Made by a program: the position numbers and the translations under genes. Below, one piece after another: positions 34,035 to 43,314 of a stretch of DNA of 64,000 bases. The notes beneath the pieces are model-generated. The model ran no database searches, was not told where the DNA came from, and saw nothing but the letters and a program-made list of their open reading frames with translations. Source of the DNA: UBA7359 sp041689615 (GTDB taxonomy: Bacteria; Pseudomonadota; Gammaproteobacteria; Eutrophobiales; Eutrophobiaceae); the NCBI GenBank assembly GCA_041689615.1, contig JBDNFW010000039.1, forward strand, positions 1 through 64,000. The letters are read 5' to 3'. Position 1 is the stretch's first letter. The number at the start of each line of letters is the position of its first letter.

Positions 34035-35570
34035 CTATAGTTGTGGATGTGCTCTTTCAGCAGGTTCCAAAAGTTTATTCAATGCATTGATATAAGCCTT
34101 GGCAGAAGCAACAACGATGTCGGTATCTGAACCCAAACCATTGACTATCCTGCCGCCCTTATCCATACGCACTGTCACTTCACCTTGAGAGTCCGTGCCA
34201 TCAGTGATGTTGTTGACCGAATACAATTGTAAGTTACAACCGCTACCGATCATACTTTCGATCGCCTTGAATGTTGCATCAACCGGCCCACCACCTTCAG
34301 CGTTTGCACGTTTTTCTTCACCATCAATAGATAATGTTATTTCTGCTTTCGGTGTTTCACCTGTTTCAATAGTTGCCTTGAGTGAGATAAATTTTATCTT
34401 CTCATCTGCACTATCCTGAATCGCATCACTGACTAAAGCCTGTAAGTCGTCATCAAACACTTCATGCTTTTTATCAGCCAATGTTTTAAAACGGGAAAAA
34501 GCATCATTCAAGTCTTCTTCTTTTTCAAAGGCAATACCTAACTCTTCCAAACGTGTGCGAAATGCATTACGACCGGAATGTTTTCCCAAGACCATACGGT
34601 TGGCATTCCAACCCACATCTTCAGCGCGCATGATTTCGTAAGTCTCGCGGCTCTTTAATACGCCATCCTGATGAATGCCAGATTCATGCGCAAATGCATT
34701 TGCGCCAACAATAGCTTTATTTGGTTGCACTGGAAAACCGGTAATAGTTGAAACCAGGCGTGAACAATGCACAATTTGTGTTGTATCAAGTTCAGTGTCA
34801 CAAGTAAAAACATCTCGTCGCGTACGTACTGCCATGACGACTTCTTCAAGCGCGGCATTACCGGCACGTTCACCTAAACCGTTTATGGTACATTCGACTT
34901 GTCTTGCGCCATTCAAAACTGCAGCTAGTGAATTGCCCACAGCTAAACCCAAATCGTTATGACAATGTACCGAGAATACTGCCTTGTCAGAGTTGGGAAT
35001 ATTCTCAATTAAATTTTTAATCAACTCACCAAAAAACTGTGGCAAGTTATAACCGACTGTATCAGGAATATTGATTGTTGTAGCGCCAGCATCAATCGTT
35101 GCTTCGATAACTCGACAAAGAAAATCAAACTCTGAACGTCCAGCATCTTCAGGTGAAAACTCAACGTTGTCGGTATAGTTTCTTGCCCGTTTAACCGCAT
35201 GCACAGCATGTTCAACTACCTGATCCGGTTCCATACGTAATTTTTCACGCATGTGGATTGGTGATGTTGCAAGAAAGGTATGAATACGTGATGACTTGGC
35301 CGGCTTTAATGCTTCAGCAGCACGATCGATATCTTTATCCAATGCGCGCGCCAAACCACAAACGGTACTGTCAGTAATTAATTCGGCAACCGCTTTAACC
35401 GATTCAAAATCGCCCTGACTGGCGATAGGAAAACCCGCTTCTATAATGTCGACACGCATTTTCTCCAAGGCCTTAGCAATACGAAGTTTTTCATCCTTCG
35501 TCATCGAGGCGCCGGGACTTTGCTCACCATCACGCAAAGTTGTGTCAAATATGATTAATTTATCCTGCAT
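34035..35570 (-). CDS. leuA: 2-isopropylmalate synthase
   Basis: First committed step of leucine synthesis: acetyl-CoA plus 2-ketoisovalerate. The 511 residues include the DTTLRDGEQSPGASM catalytic start, the metal-binding HCHNDLGLAVGNSLAAV, GLGERAGNAALEEVVMA, and the C-terminal regulatory domain (RMDKGGRIVNGLGSDTDIVV) that binds leucine for feedback inhibition. It is preceded by a leader peptide with five Leu codons (35692-35784), so expression is also likely under leucine attenuation. It lies downstream of pssA in the same direction. Confidence 0.98.
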   Translation of the reverse strand: MQDKLIIFDTTLRDGEQSPGASMTKDEKLRIAKALEKMRVDIIEAGFPIASQGDFESVKAVAELITDSTVCGLARALDKDIDRAAEALKPAKSSRIHTFLATSPIHMREKLRMEPDQVVEHAVHAVKRARNYTDNVEFSPEDAGRSEFDFLCRVIEATIDAGATTINIPDTVGYNLPQFFGELIKNLIENIPNSDKAVFSVHCHNDLGLAVGNSLAAVLNGARQVECTINGLGERAGNAALEEVVMAVRTRRDVFTCDTELDTTQIVHCSRLVSTITGFPVQPNKAIVGANAFAHESGIHQDGVLKSRETYEIMRAEDVGWNANRMVLGKHSGRNAFRTRLEELGIAFEKEEDLNDAFSRFKTLADKKHEVFDDDLQALVSDAIQDSADEKIKFISLKATIETGETPKAEITLSIDGEEKRANAEGGGPVDATFKAIESMIGSGCNLQLYSVNNITDGTDSQGEVTVRMDKGGRIVNGLGSDTDIVVASAKAYINALNKLLEPAERAHPQL

Positions 35571-35691
35571 TTTTTTCTACTCCGAAACTCGCGCTCAGTC
35601 TAAGTTGATAGCCTGAGCAATACAAATAAGAAACTACGTTTTTAAAAAACGCGAAACCAAATACTAGTTGTGTAAAACGATTATTAGCCCC

Positions 35692-35784
35692 TTAGGGCAG
35701 GAGAAGTAGCAGGCGAGCAACTACAGACTGGCTTAACTGAGAACCAGTGCAGATAGAATCGATAGATGTGTTTCTTGAAGCCAT
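35692..35784 (-). promoter_or_regulatory. leuL: Leucine leader peptide (leuL-like) ahead of leuA
   Basis: On the minus strand an ATG at 35784 opens a 30-codon frame ending in TAA at 35692. Its last residues are ARLLLLLP, with five consecutive leucine codons (CTG CTA CTT CTC CTG). That arrangement is the hallmark of leu operon attenuation, where ribosome stalling at scarce Leu-tRNA decides downstream expression. The coding start of leuA is 121 bp further on. Between them are an inverted repeat GCTCAG/CTGAGC (35593-35618) and an AT-rich hairpin near 35637-35651; neither is followed by a clear U-run, so the mechanism (transcriptional or translational) is open. No dedicated protein function is expected. 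Confidence 0.8.
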
Positions 35785-35791
35785 GCTCAGG

Positions 35792-35819
35792 AATATAACG
35801 CTTTTTAAAGATAATTCAA
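35792..35819 (-). promoter_or_regulatory. Putative sigma-70 promoter for leuL-leuA
   Basis: TTGAAT (35814-35819) and TATATT (35792-35797) face leftward with a 16-bp spacer. The -10 matches five of six consensus bases, the -35 four of six. It overlaps the end of pssA. Initiation about seven bases downstream of the -10 would fall at or next to the leader ATG at 35784, which would make the leader peptide nearly leaderless. Confidence 0.4.
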
Positions 35820-36562
35820 GTATTTGGTGGTTCAGTAGTTTTTCTGGCTTCTCTATGTTTGCGTAAAGTTAGCAACGTCAAAATGGGGCCTGAAACAGTA
35901 TAGCCAACAGCCAATACAAATAAGACTAGTGGTGGTTTAATCGCAACCAAAACAAAAACCAGAACAACAATCAGAACCGCCATGAATGGCACACGACCTT
36001 TCAGATCAAATTCTTTGAAACTGTGATAACGAACATTACTGACCATCAAAATGCCAACGATGACCGTCACTGGAAGACAGAACACTAAGGAAGTAGTTTC
36101 ACCAATCAATTCATAGACTTCGCCACACCAGATCATACCAGCCAAAACTGCTGCTGCTGCTGGACTCGGTAAACCCTGAAAATATCGTTTATCCTGACTG
36201 GTCGCCTGAGTATTAAATCGGGATAATCTCAACGCGGCACAAGCTGTATAAACAAATGCAGCTAACCAACCTAATTTCCCCATTCCAAACAAGGCCCATT
36301 GGTACATCACTAATGCAGGTGCCAAACCAAAGGAAACCATGTCCGACAAACTATCGTACTGCATACCAAAATCACTTTGCGTATTCGTCATTCGCGCAAT
36401 ACGGCCATCCATTCCATCCAGAACCATAGCAACAAAGATGGCAATAGCAGCCAATTCAAACTTATGATTAATTGAGGCGACAATAGAATAAAAACCCGCA
36501 AACAACGCTCCGGTTGTAAACAGATTAGGTAGTAAATAAATGCCTCGTCTGCGATCAGACAC
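35816..36562 (-). CDS. pssA: CDP-diacylglycerol-serine O-phosphatidyltransferase
   Basis: Makes phosphatidylserine in the inner membrane. The CDP-alcohol phosphotransferase motif is LDGMDGRIARMTNTQSDFG plus YDSLSDMVSFG, with all conserved aspartates. About eight transmembrane helices fill the 248 residues. This is the integral-membrane type, unlike the E. coli phospholipase D-type PssA. It lies between psd and leuA, so the two consecutive enzymes of phosphatidylethanolamine synthesis are neighbours. Confidence 0.96.
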   Translation of the reverse strand: MSDRRRGIYLLPNLFTTGALFAGFYSIVASINHKFELAAIAIFVAMVLDGMDGRIARMTNTQSDFGMQYDSLSDMVSFGLAPALVMYQWALFGMGKLGWLAAFVYTACAALRLSRFNTQATSQDKRYFQGLPSPAAAAVLAGMIWCGEVYELIGETTSLVFCLPVTVIVGILMVSNVRYHSFKEFDLKGRVPFMAVLIVVLVFVLVAIKPPLVLFVLAVGYTVSGPILTLLTLRKHREARKTTEPPNT

Positions 36563-36664
36563 GTTTTAATTCCTTTATGGCTTTATTAGAAACAGTAAAC
36601 ATCCTGTGGAGTTTACCTTTGAAAGAGGATTACTGAAAGAAATGAAACTAAATGTAGTGCGACT

Positions 36665-37327
36665 TTAGTCTTCTTTCTTTTGAATTACGCTGGCTGCTTC
36701 GGAATGAATCAAATGCGCTATTACTGAACTACCTGACTTCACATATTGCCCGACTTCGACATTGATTTTTGATTCAAGCGGTAAAAACACATCGACAACA
36801 CCACCAAAATAAATATAACCACATCGTTGCCCTTGTCCTACACGTCCACCGGAATGCATATAGACATGGAATTTACGAATAATGTCTCTTAAACGAATAG
36901 CAGTAACCATATTGTCACCTTCATCAGACTTTATATAAAAATCAAAATGTCGGCGTGATTCATTTTTATCCGGAGAAGAATACCATTGCTCCATCACCTT
37001 GCCTTCAATCGGAGCACGTAATGAATAAATGTCATAAAGTCGCATTGTGATTTGGACGCGCTTTGCTCTGGAGTGCAAACGAATTTCTTCAGCTTCTTCA
37101 ATTAAAGTAACAACACCATGTACTGGGCTGAGTACGGCTAATGGATCTGAAGGAATATTTCGATCGGGATCACGAAATAGATAAACGAAAATAGCAAAAA
37201 TAATAAGTAAAAGTATAAATGCCATTGATCCTAATAAAAATTGCGCAAGCACAGCCAGACCAAGAAAAATAAACAGGAATGGCCATGCTTCACTAGCAAT
37301 TAAAGGATACCGATTACTTGGCATCAT
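36665..37327 (-). CDS. psd: Phosphatidylserine decarboxylase proenzyme, short type
   Basis: Converts phosphatidylserine to phosphatidylethanolamine. The 220-residue short (PSD-A) form is membrane-associated by a hydrophobic N-terminal stretch (WPFLFIFLGLAVLAQFLLGS). The C-terminal YVKSGSSVIAHL holds the Gly-Ser self-cleavage site that creates the pyruvoyl group. The VHGVVTLIEEAEE and MHSGGRVGQGQRCGYIYFGG blocks are typical. It is downstream of ilvC by 53 bp and upstream of pssA by 102 bp, all leftward. Confidence 0.95.
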   Translation of the reverse strand: MMPSNRYPLIASEAWPFLFIFLGLAVLAQFLLGSMAFILLLIIFAIFVYLFRDPDRNIPSDPLAVLSPVHGVVTLIEEAEEIRLHSRAKRVQITMRLYDIYSLRAPIEGKVMEQWYSSPDKNESRRHFDFYIKSDEGDNMVTAIRLRDIIRKFHVYMHSGGRVGQGQRCGYIYFGGVVDVFLPLESKINVEVGQYVKSGSSVIAHLIHSEAASVIQKKED

Positions 37328-37380
37328 ATTAACTCAGTCAAAATGTAACGAATGTGTTGCTTAAACTAAATAACAATTAA

Positions 37381-38397
37381 TTAGTTCTTATCGTGATCCA
37401 CTAATTGATTTGCTTTAATCCACGGCATCATTGAACGCAGTTTTTCACCAACAACCTCAATACCATGTTCACGGCTGATTCTGCGCTTCGCTTTAAGCGT
37501 TGCTGCACCACTCTGATTTTCCAGAATGAATTCTTTAGCAAACTCGCCATGTTGAATCTCGGTTAATATTTTCTTCATTTCGCGTTTTGTTTCTTCAGTA
37601 ATAATGCGAGGACCTCGTGTGAAGTCACCATATTCTGCTGTATTCGAAATTGAATAACGCATGTTGGCAATACCACCTTCGTAGATCAGATCAACGATCA
37701 ACTTGGTTTCATGTAAACATTCAAAGTAAGCCATCTCAGGTGCATAACCCGCTTCAACCAGAGTTTCAAAACCTGCTTGAATCAACGCAGTGATACCACC
37801 ACAAAGAACCGCTTGTTCACCGAAAAGATCGGTTTCGGTTTCTTCTTTAAATGACGTTTCAATAATACCGGCACGACCACCACCATTTGCAGAAGCATAA
37901 GACAGTGACAATTCTTTTGCTTGACCAGATGCATCTTGAAAGATAGCAATCAACGAAGGTACGCCACCGCCACCGGTATAGGTAGCACGAACCAGATGAC
38001 CAGGGCCTTTAGGTGCGATCATAATTACATCAAGATCTGCACGAGGCATGATTTGTTGAAAGTGAATATTAAAACCATGTGCAAACGCTAATGCTGCACC
38101 TTTTTTAATATTTGGTTCAATTTCATCTTTATAGAGTGCTGCTTGATGCTCGTCAGGAGCAAGTATCATGATGACATCAGAGCTAGCCACTGCATCAGCA
38201 ATAGACTTTACATCGAGTCCGGCTGTCTTTGCTTTGGCTGCTGAAGATGAGCCTTCACGCAAACCAACACAGACTTTAACACCGGAATCTTTAAGATTGT
38301 TTGCATGTGCATGGCCTTGAGAACCATATCCAATAATGGCAACTTGCTTGCCTTGAATTAAAGATAGGTCTGCGTCTTTGTCATAATAAATATTCAT
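37381..38397 (-). CDS. ilvC: Ketol-acid reductoisomerase (class I)
   Basis: Second common step of valine and isoleucine synthesis, NADPH-dependent. The 338-residue class I form has the Rossmann loop VAIIGYGSQGHAHANNLKDS, the metal-binding DLFGEQAVLCGGITALIQAG and ECLHETKLIVDLIYEGGIAN, and the C-terminal EFILENQSGAATLKAKRR. It follows ilvN by 63 bp in the conserved ilvB-ilvN-ilvC order. Confidence 0.98.
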   Translation of the reverse strand: MNIYYDKDADLSLIQGKQVAIIGYGSQGHAHANNLKDSGVKVCVGLREGSSSAAKAKTAGLDVKSIADAVASSDVIMILAPDEHQAALYKDEIEPNIKKGAALAFAHGFNIHFQQIMPRADLDVIMIAPKGPGHLVRATYTGGGGVPSLIAIFQDASGQAKELSLSYASANGGGRAGIIETSFKEETETDLFGEQAVLCGGITALIQAGFETLVEAGYAPEMAYFECLHETKLIVDLIYEGGIANMRYSISNTAEYGDFTRGPRIITEETKREMKKILTEIQHGEFAKEFILENQSGAATLKAKRRISREHGIEVVGEKLRSMMPWIKANQLVDHDKN

Positions 38398-38460
38398 AAA
38401 CTTACTCTCATTAAAAATAGTATTGTTAAAATAATTTCACCCACTCGTGTTACATGCGGG

Positions 38461-38952
38461 CTAAGAATGGATAGCTTTATCACCACGAGCAATACCGGAA
38501 ACACCGGAACGTACAACTTCAAGAATCAAGCTTTCGTCTAATGCTTCAATAAAGGCATCCAGCTTTTCACCGGTACCGGTCATTTCGATAGTGAAAGAAT
38601 TCTCGGTAACGTCGATAATGCGGCCACGAAAAACATCTACCATTCGCTTGATTTCAGCACGATCGGTTTTTTTCGCAGCGACTTTAATCAACATTAATTC
38701 ACGTTCGATATGACGTGATTCATTCAAATCAACAACTTTAACTACATCAACTAATTTATTCACCTGCTTCATTATCTGCTCAATAATCGCATCTGAACCA
38801 CTGGTAACCAGTGTCATTCTTGAAACTTTAGGATCTTCAGTCGGTGCAACAGTTAACGATTCAATATTAAATGCGCGCGCAGAAAACAAACCGGCAACTC
38901 GTGACAAAGCACCTGCTTCGTTTTCCATAAGCAATGAAAGTATGTGACGCAT
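38461..38952 (-). CDS. ilvN: Acetolactate synthase small (regulatory) subunit
   Basis: Regulatory subunit that gives valine feedback control to acetolactate synthase. The N-terminal ACT domain begins HILSLLMENEAGALSRVAGL and holds FNIESLTVAPTED; the C-terminal domain has ELMLIKVAAKKTDRAEIKR and TGTGEKLDAFIEAL. The 163-residue length is of the IlvH/IlvN long type. It lies one base after ilvB, so the two are translationally coupled. Confidence 0.97.
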   Translation of the reverse strand: MRHILSLLMENEAGALSRVAGLFSARAFNIESLTVAPTEDPKVSRMTLVTSGSDAIIEQIMKQVNKLVDVVKVVDLNESRHIERELMLIKVAAKKTDRAEIKRMVDVFRGRIIDVTENSFTIEMTGTGEKLDAFIEALDESLILEVVRSGVSGIARGDKAIHS

Positions 38953-38953
38953 G

Positions 38954-40690
38954 TTAAGCTAGCTCTCTGTCTTTATCTGTTGATAAATGCATTTCATGAT
39001 GCCCTTTTCCAGAAGCAATCATAGGATATACATTTTCAGTTTGGTCAGTAACGAAATCCATTAACACTGTACGATCTTTTAGCGCCAATGCTTCTTTTAT
39101 TGCGCCTTCTACGTCACTGGTTTTTTCGATACACATACCAACATGACCATAGCTTTCTGCCATTTTGACAAAGTCAGGCAAGGCTTCCATATATGAATGC
39201 GAATAACGACTGGAATAAAAAAATTCCTGCCATTGACGAACCATACCCATATAACGATTATTCAAACTCAATATTTTTATGCCGGTGTTGTACTGCAAAC
39301 AAGTAGATAATTCCTGAATACACATCACCAGACTAGCTTCACCAGAGATACAGGCAACGGTCTCATCCGGAAATGCCATTTTAACGCCCATCGCAGCAGG
39401 CACACCAAAGCCCATAGTTCCCAGACCGCCTGAGTTAATCCAACGACGTGGTTTATCAAATTTATAAAATTGAGCAGCCCACATTTGATGTTGTCCTACG
39501 TCAGAAGTGACATAAGCATCACCTTTGGTCAGCTCATATAACTTTTCGACAACATACTGCGGTTTGATGACGTCAGTCGTTCGATCAAACTTCAAACAAT
39601 CAATAGCACGCCATTCATTAACTTGCTTCCACCATGCTTTGAGTGCTTTCGCATCTGGCTTCTTGGCATTATCACTTTTTAAGATCGTTAATAAATCTTT
39701 CAATACATGCTTAACATCACCAACGATAGGAATATCAACCGGAACGTTCTTGGCTATGGATGAAGGATCTACATCAATCTGAATAATCTTTGCGTAAGGA
39801 CAAAACTTCTCCAAATCGCCAGTAACACGATCATCAAAACGAGCACCAATAGCAATCAATACATCACAGTGATGCATACCCATATTTGCTTCATAAGTGC
39901 CGTGCATACCTAACATACCGACAAATTGTTTGTCGGTAGCAGGATAAGCACCGAGTCCCATCAAAGTATTGGTGATGGGATAACCCAATAATTTAGTAAA
40001 TTGCGTTAATTCTTTACTGGCTTCACCCAAAACAACGCCACCACCGGAATAAATCATCGGTTTTTTAGCCGACAGAATTAAATCTGCCGCTCTTTTAATC
40101 TGTCCAGGATGTCCTTTAACGACAGGCTTGTAAGAAGGCATATCTATAAAAGTTGGGTATTCATATTCACATGAATCCGCCGTGACATCCTTAGGTATAT
40201 CGACAACAACCGGTCCAGGTCGACCACTAGTGGCAATATAGAACGCCTTTTTCATAGTTACAGCCAGATCTTTAACATCCTTAACCAGGAAATTATGTTT
40301 GACGCAGGGACGCGTAATACCAATCGAATCAACTTCCTGAAAGGCATCATTACCAATCATATGAGTTGGAACCTGGCCGGTAAAAACCACTAACGGGATT
40401 GAGTCCATATAAGCGGTAGCTATACCGGTTACGGCATTAGTCGCGCCTGGACCTGAGGTAACTAATACGACTCCCGGTTTGCCCGTAGCACGCGCATAAC
40501 CATCGGCAGCATGAGTTGCCCCTTGTTCATGGCGCACAAGAATGTGCTCTACAGCATCTTGCTTATAGAGTTCATCATAAATATGCAAAACAGCGCCGCC
40601 GGGGTAACCAAACAGATGTTTGATCCCTTCATCTTTCAATGCGCGGCAGAAAATTTCTGCGCCTCGTAATATTTCTTTCTTTTTAGCCAC
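38954..40690 (-). CDS. ilvB: Acetolactate synthase large (catalytic) subunit
   Basis: ThDP-dependent enzyme that condenses pyruvate to acetolactate. The 578 residues carry the catalytic glutamate in LVRHEQGATHAADGYARA, the FAD-binding middle domain, and the ThDP site near TMGFGVPAAMGVKMAFPDE followed by ISGEASLVMCIQELST. The usual GDG that starts the ThDP motif reads GEA here. The start is GTG at 40690, supported by AAGGAAAG upstream. It heads the ilvB-ilvN-ilvC-psd-pssA-leuA leftward block, divergent from proS. Confidence 0.97.
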   Translation of the reverse strand: MAKKKEILRGAEIFCRALKDEGIKHLFGYPGGAVLHIYDELYKQDAVEHILVRHEQGATHAADGYARATGKPGVVLVTSGPGATNAVTGIATAYMDSIPLVVFTGQVPTHMIGNDAFQEVDSIGITRPCVKHNFLVKDVKDLAVTMKKAFYIATSGRPGPVVVDIPKDVTADSCEYEYPTFIDMPSYKPVVKGHPGQIKRAADLILSAKKPMIYSGGGVVLGEASKELTQFTKLLGYPITNTLMGLGAYPATDKQFVGMLGMHGTYEANMGMHHCDVLIAIGARFDDRVTGDLEKFCPYAKIIQIDVDPSSIAKNVPVDIPIVGDVKHVLKDLLTILKSDNAKKPDAKALKAWWKQVNEWRAIDCLKFDRTTDVIKPQYVVEKLYELTKGDAYVTSDVGQHQMWAAQFYKFDKPRRWINSGGLGTMGFGVPAAMGVKMAFPDETVACISGEASLVMCIQELSTCLQYNTGIKILSLNNRYMGMVRQWQEFFYSSRYSHSYMEALPDFVKMAESYGHVGMCIEKTSDVEGAIKEALALKDRTVLMDFVTDQTENVYPMIASGKGHHEMHLSTDKDRELA

Positions 40691-40932
40691 TACTTTCCTT
40701 ACCAGATTTGTATAAAATGCGTCGAAACGCGCGAAGTTACTGAGATTCTTGAGTCAGGTCAAGCAATGTCTGCGATATTACCAAGATTAGCCAAAATAAA
40801 TGCGATAAGCTCAAAATTTTCACTCTGCTAACGAAACAATTCACGATCTACTCTGTAGATTAATTCCGTTTATAGTACTGCGCCTGTTAAGATTCACTAT
40901 AAATTAATCTCAAGTTTTAATTAAACCTGCAT

Positions 40933-42651
40933 ATGAAAACATCACAAATACTCATCTCGACTTTACGAGAAGCGCCGGCTGATGCCGAGATAGCCAGCCA
41001 TCAACTGATGTTACGTGCGGGTATGGTACGACAATTAGCTTCCGGCATTTATACCTGGTTGCCGTTAGGACTCCGCGTCCTGCGGAAGGTAGAGGCGATT
41101 GTTAGAGAAGAAATGGATCGCGCCGGCGCACAGGAAATCATGATGCCGGCGATTCAGCCAGCCGAACTTTGGCAGGAGTCCGGGCGTTGGGAGCATTATG
41201 GTCCTGAGTTACTAAGAATCAATGACCGCCACAATCGTGAATTTTGTTTTGGCCCAACACACGAAGAAATAATTACTGATCTGGTAAGACGTGAAATACG
41301 CAGTTACAAACAACTACCGGTTAATTTTTACCAGATTCAAACTAAATTCAGAGACGAAGTACGCCCACGTTTTGGCATCATGCGTGCGCGTGAGTTTTTA
41401 ATGAAAGACGCTTATTCCTTTCATCTTAACGACGAGTCATTACGAGAAACGTATGACCAGATGTACCAAACCTATTCAAATATATTTACCCGTGTCGGTT
41501 TGAATTTCCGCGCCGTAATTGCGGATTCAGGCAATATCGGTGGCAATAAGTCACATGAATTTCATGTCTTGGCTGATTCGGGTGAAGATCTCATCGTCTT
41601 TTCTGACAAGGGCGACTATGCCGCGAATATGGAACAGGCTGTCGCCGTAAAACCGAAGGAGCCTCGTCCTGAAGCTACAAAGACAATGGAAACGGTAGCG
41701 ACACCTGATCAACATAGTATTGAAGAAGTCAGTCAATTTTTAAATGTCGGCACCGATCAATGCTTAAAAACACTGATTGTTAAATCTGAAGAAGACGGAT
41801 TAGTTGCCTTAGTTTTGAGAGGCGACCACGAGTTAAATGAGATTAAGGCGGAAAAACTCGATGGTGTTATGAGCCCACTAACCTTTGCTGATAATAAAGA
41901 CATTGAATCAGCACTCGGTTGTGGTGTTGGCTCTATCGGGCCTCTAAACATTTCCAAGAATCTTTCTATTCCAGTTTATGTTGATCATAGTGCAGGCAAT
42001 GTTAGTGATTTTGTTTGTGGCACCAATAGCGATGGTAAACATTTAACCGGTGTTAATTGGGAGCGTGATTTACCACTGCCAACAACAGTCGATATTCGTA
42101 ATGTCTGTGCTGGTGATATGGCAGAAGATGGTTCAGGAAAACTGGTATTCGCCAGAGGCATTGAAGTTGGCCATATTTTTCAACTCGGAACAAAATACAG
42201 CACCAGCATGAAAGCAACTTGTTTAGATGAACAAGGAAAAGCAACAACGCTAACCATGGGCTGTTACGGCATTGGCGTCTCACGTATCATCGCCGCTGCC
42301 ATCGAACAAAATAATGATGACAAAGGTATTATCTGGCCAGCAGCAATCGCGCCTTTCCAACTAGCCTTAGTTCCTATCAACATGCATAAGTCGGTTCGTT
42401 TACGCGAAGCGGTGACGAAGTTTTATGAAGAACTACAAGAAGCCAGTATTGAAGTCATTCTCGATGATAGACGTGAACGTCCTGGTGTTATGTTTGCTGA
42501 TATGGAATTGATAGGTATTCCACATCGTTTTGTCTTCAGCGAGAAAGGTCTTGATTCAGGTGAGATAGAATATAAAGCTCGAACTGATACCGATAATCAG
42601 AATATCTCTCTGGAAACCGCGATTGAATTTATAAAAGAAAGATTAGTGTAA
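40933..42651 (+). CDS. proS: Prolyl-tRNA synthetase
   Basis: Class II aminoacyl-tRNA synthetase, bacterial type with an inserted editing domain. At 572 residues it includes motif 1 near MRAGMVRQLASGIYTWLP, motif 2 (FRDEVRPRFGIMRAREFLMK), the editing (INS) domain at about 225-390, motif 3 (GCYGIGVSRIIAAAIEQN) and the C-terminal anticodon-binding domain. It is read rightward, divergent from ilvB through a 242-bp region in which I see no clear promoter beyond weak AT-rich candidates. Confidence 0.98.
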   Translation: MKTSQILISTLREAPADAEIASHQLMLRAGMVRQLASGIYTWLPLGLRVLRKVEAIVREEMDRAGAQEIMMPAIQPAELWQESGRWEHYGPELLRINDRHNREFCFGPTHEEIITDLVRREIRSYKQLPVNFYQIQTKFRDEVRPRFGIMRAREFLMKDAYSFHLNDESLRETYDQMYQTYSNIFTRVGLNFRAVIADSGNIGGNKSHEFHVLADSGEDLIVFSDKGDYAANMEQAVAVKPKEPRPEATKTMETVATPDQHSIEEVSQFLNVGTDQCLKTLIVKSEEDGLVALVLRGDHELNEIKAEKLDGVMSPLTFADNKDIESALGCGVGSIGPLNISKNLSIPVYVDHSAGNVSDFVCGTNSDGKHLTGVNWERDLPLPTTVDIRNVCAGDMAEDGSGKLVFARGIEVGHIFQLGTKYSTSMKATCLDEQGKATTLTMGCYGIGVSRIIAAAIEQNNDDKGIIWPAAIAPFQLALVPINMHKSVRLREAVTKFYEELQEASIEVILDDRRERPGVMFADMELIGIPHRFVFSEKGLDSGEIEYKARTDTDNQNISLETAIEFIKERLV

Positions 42652-42697
42652 TTTTAATGAGCTAAATTGCAACAGTGAGTCGTTTCTAATTCAAGAT

Positions 42698-42967
42698 TCA
42701 ACGAATCGAGAAATCAGGAAACTCCTGATAATCGACAGCCACACTCTCGACATTAAGCACTTTTGCCATTTTTGGCCCATGTGACAACCACTGTTGAAGT
42801 TCTTCTATTAATGGCACTTCACCAGAGGCCATTACCTCGACTCGACCATCGTCCAGATTTCTTACCCAACCGGTTAAACCCAGTAATTTGGCCTGTTGAC
42901 TGGTCGACATGCGAAAACAAACGCCTTGGACTTTACCGCCAACATAACAGTTAATTGTTTTTTTCAT
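42698..42967 (-). CDS. acyP: Acylphosphatase
   Basis: A small enzyme that hydrolyses carboxyl-phosphate bonds such as acetyl phosphate. The start at 42967 (MKKTINCYVGGKVQGVCFR) gives 89 residues. The catalytic arginine is in VCFRMSTSQQAKLLGLTGWV with the asparagine in RNLDDGRVE, and the end is SVAVDYQEFPDFSIR. It converges on proS. An upstream TTG at 42976 would add three residues and is not preferred. Confidence 0.94.
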   Translation of the reverse strand: MKKTINCYVGGKVQGVCFRMSTSQQAKLLGLTGWVRNLDDGRVEVMASGEVPLIEELQQWLSHGPKMAKVLNVESVAVDYQEFPDFSIR

Positions 42968-43267
42968 AATAATCAATAGTTTAAAAACATTTGCCAGTGT
43001 CTCCTTATTGAGACATAATCCTTCTCACGTATCGCTATTTAGTAAACTCAGGATGACAAAAATAGCCGTATTATTTCAATATATCACCTATCTTATTGAT
43101 ATATATCTTGTTATTCAAGGTTAGGGGGGAACTCATTCAAATAATTCAACCTTCCCTAAACCTTCATTATTGAAAGCGATGTGATGAGTTCATCACAGTA
43201 TTTCTGAAATATGAATATCATTTTGGAACGGATATTGCCGATAGATATAAAGAAACAAAGCGGCATT
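42968..43267. other. Non-coding stretch between acyP and the 533-residue gene
   Basis: About 300 bp without a gene or a convincing RNA. It contains only a short GTCTC/GAGAC hairpin, an AT-rich near-palindrome around the ATATATC/GATATAT sequence, and AT-rich DNA. A promoter for the next gene follows at 43268. Confidence 0.5.
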
Positions 43268-43296
43268 TTGGCAAAACAATAAATACAGACTATAAA
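43268..43296 (+). promoter_or_regulatory. Putative sigma-70 promoter of the 533-residue protein gene
   Basis: TTGGCA (43268-43273) and TATAAA (43291-43296) are separated by 17 bp, each matching five of six consensus bases. The predicted start is about 12 bp ahead of the ATG at 43315, giving a very short leader that holds only the weak ribosome-binding site AAGAAG. Confidence 0.55.
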
Positions 43297-43314
43297 TAAT
43301 AAAGAAGAAATATT

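Noticed and set aside
35637..35651. CGTTTTTAAAAAACG as the leu attenuator terminator
   Set aside because: It is an all-AT stem with two GC pairs and no GC-rich base or following U-run; not enough for a Rho-independent terminator.
40691..40932. Second attenuator leader ahead of ilvB
   Set aside because: I looked for a small frame rich in Ile, Leu or Val codons with a start codon on the minus strand and found none; only a short GCGT/ACGC tetraloop hairpin is present.
42968..43267. tRNA or structured RNA in the largest gene gap
   Set aside because: No cloverleaf arms, TTCGANNC T-loop or extended conserved stem could be seen.
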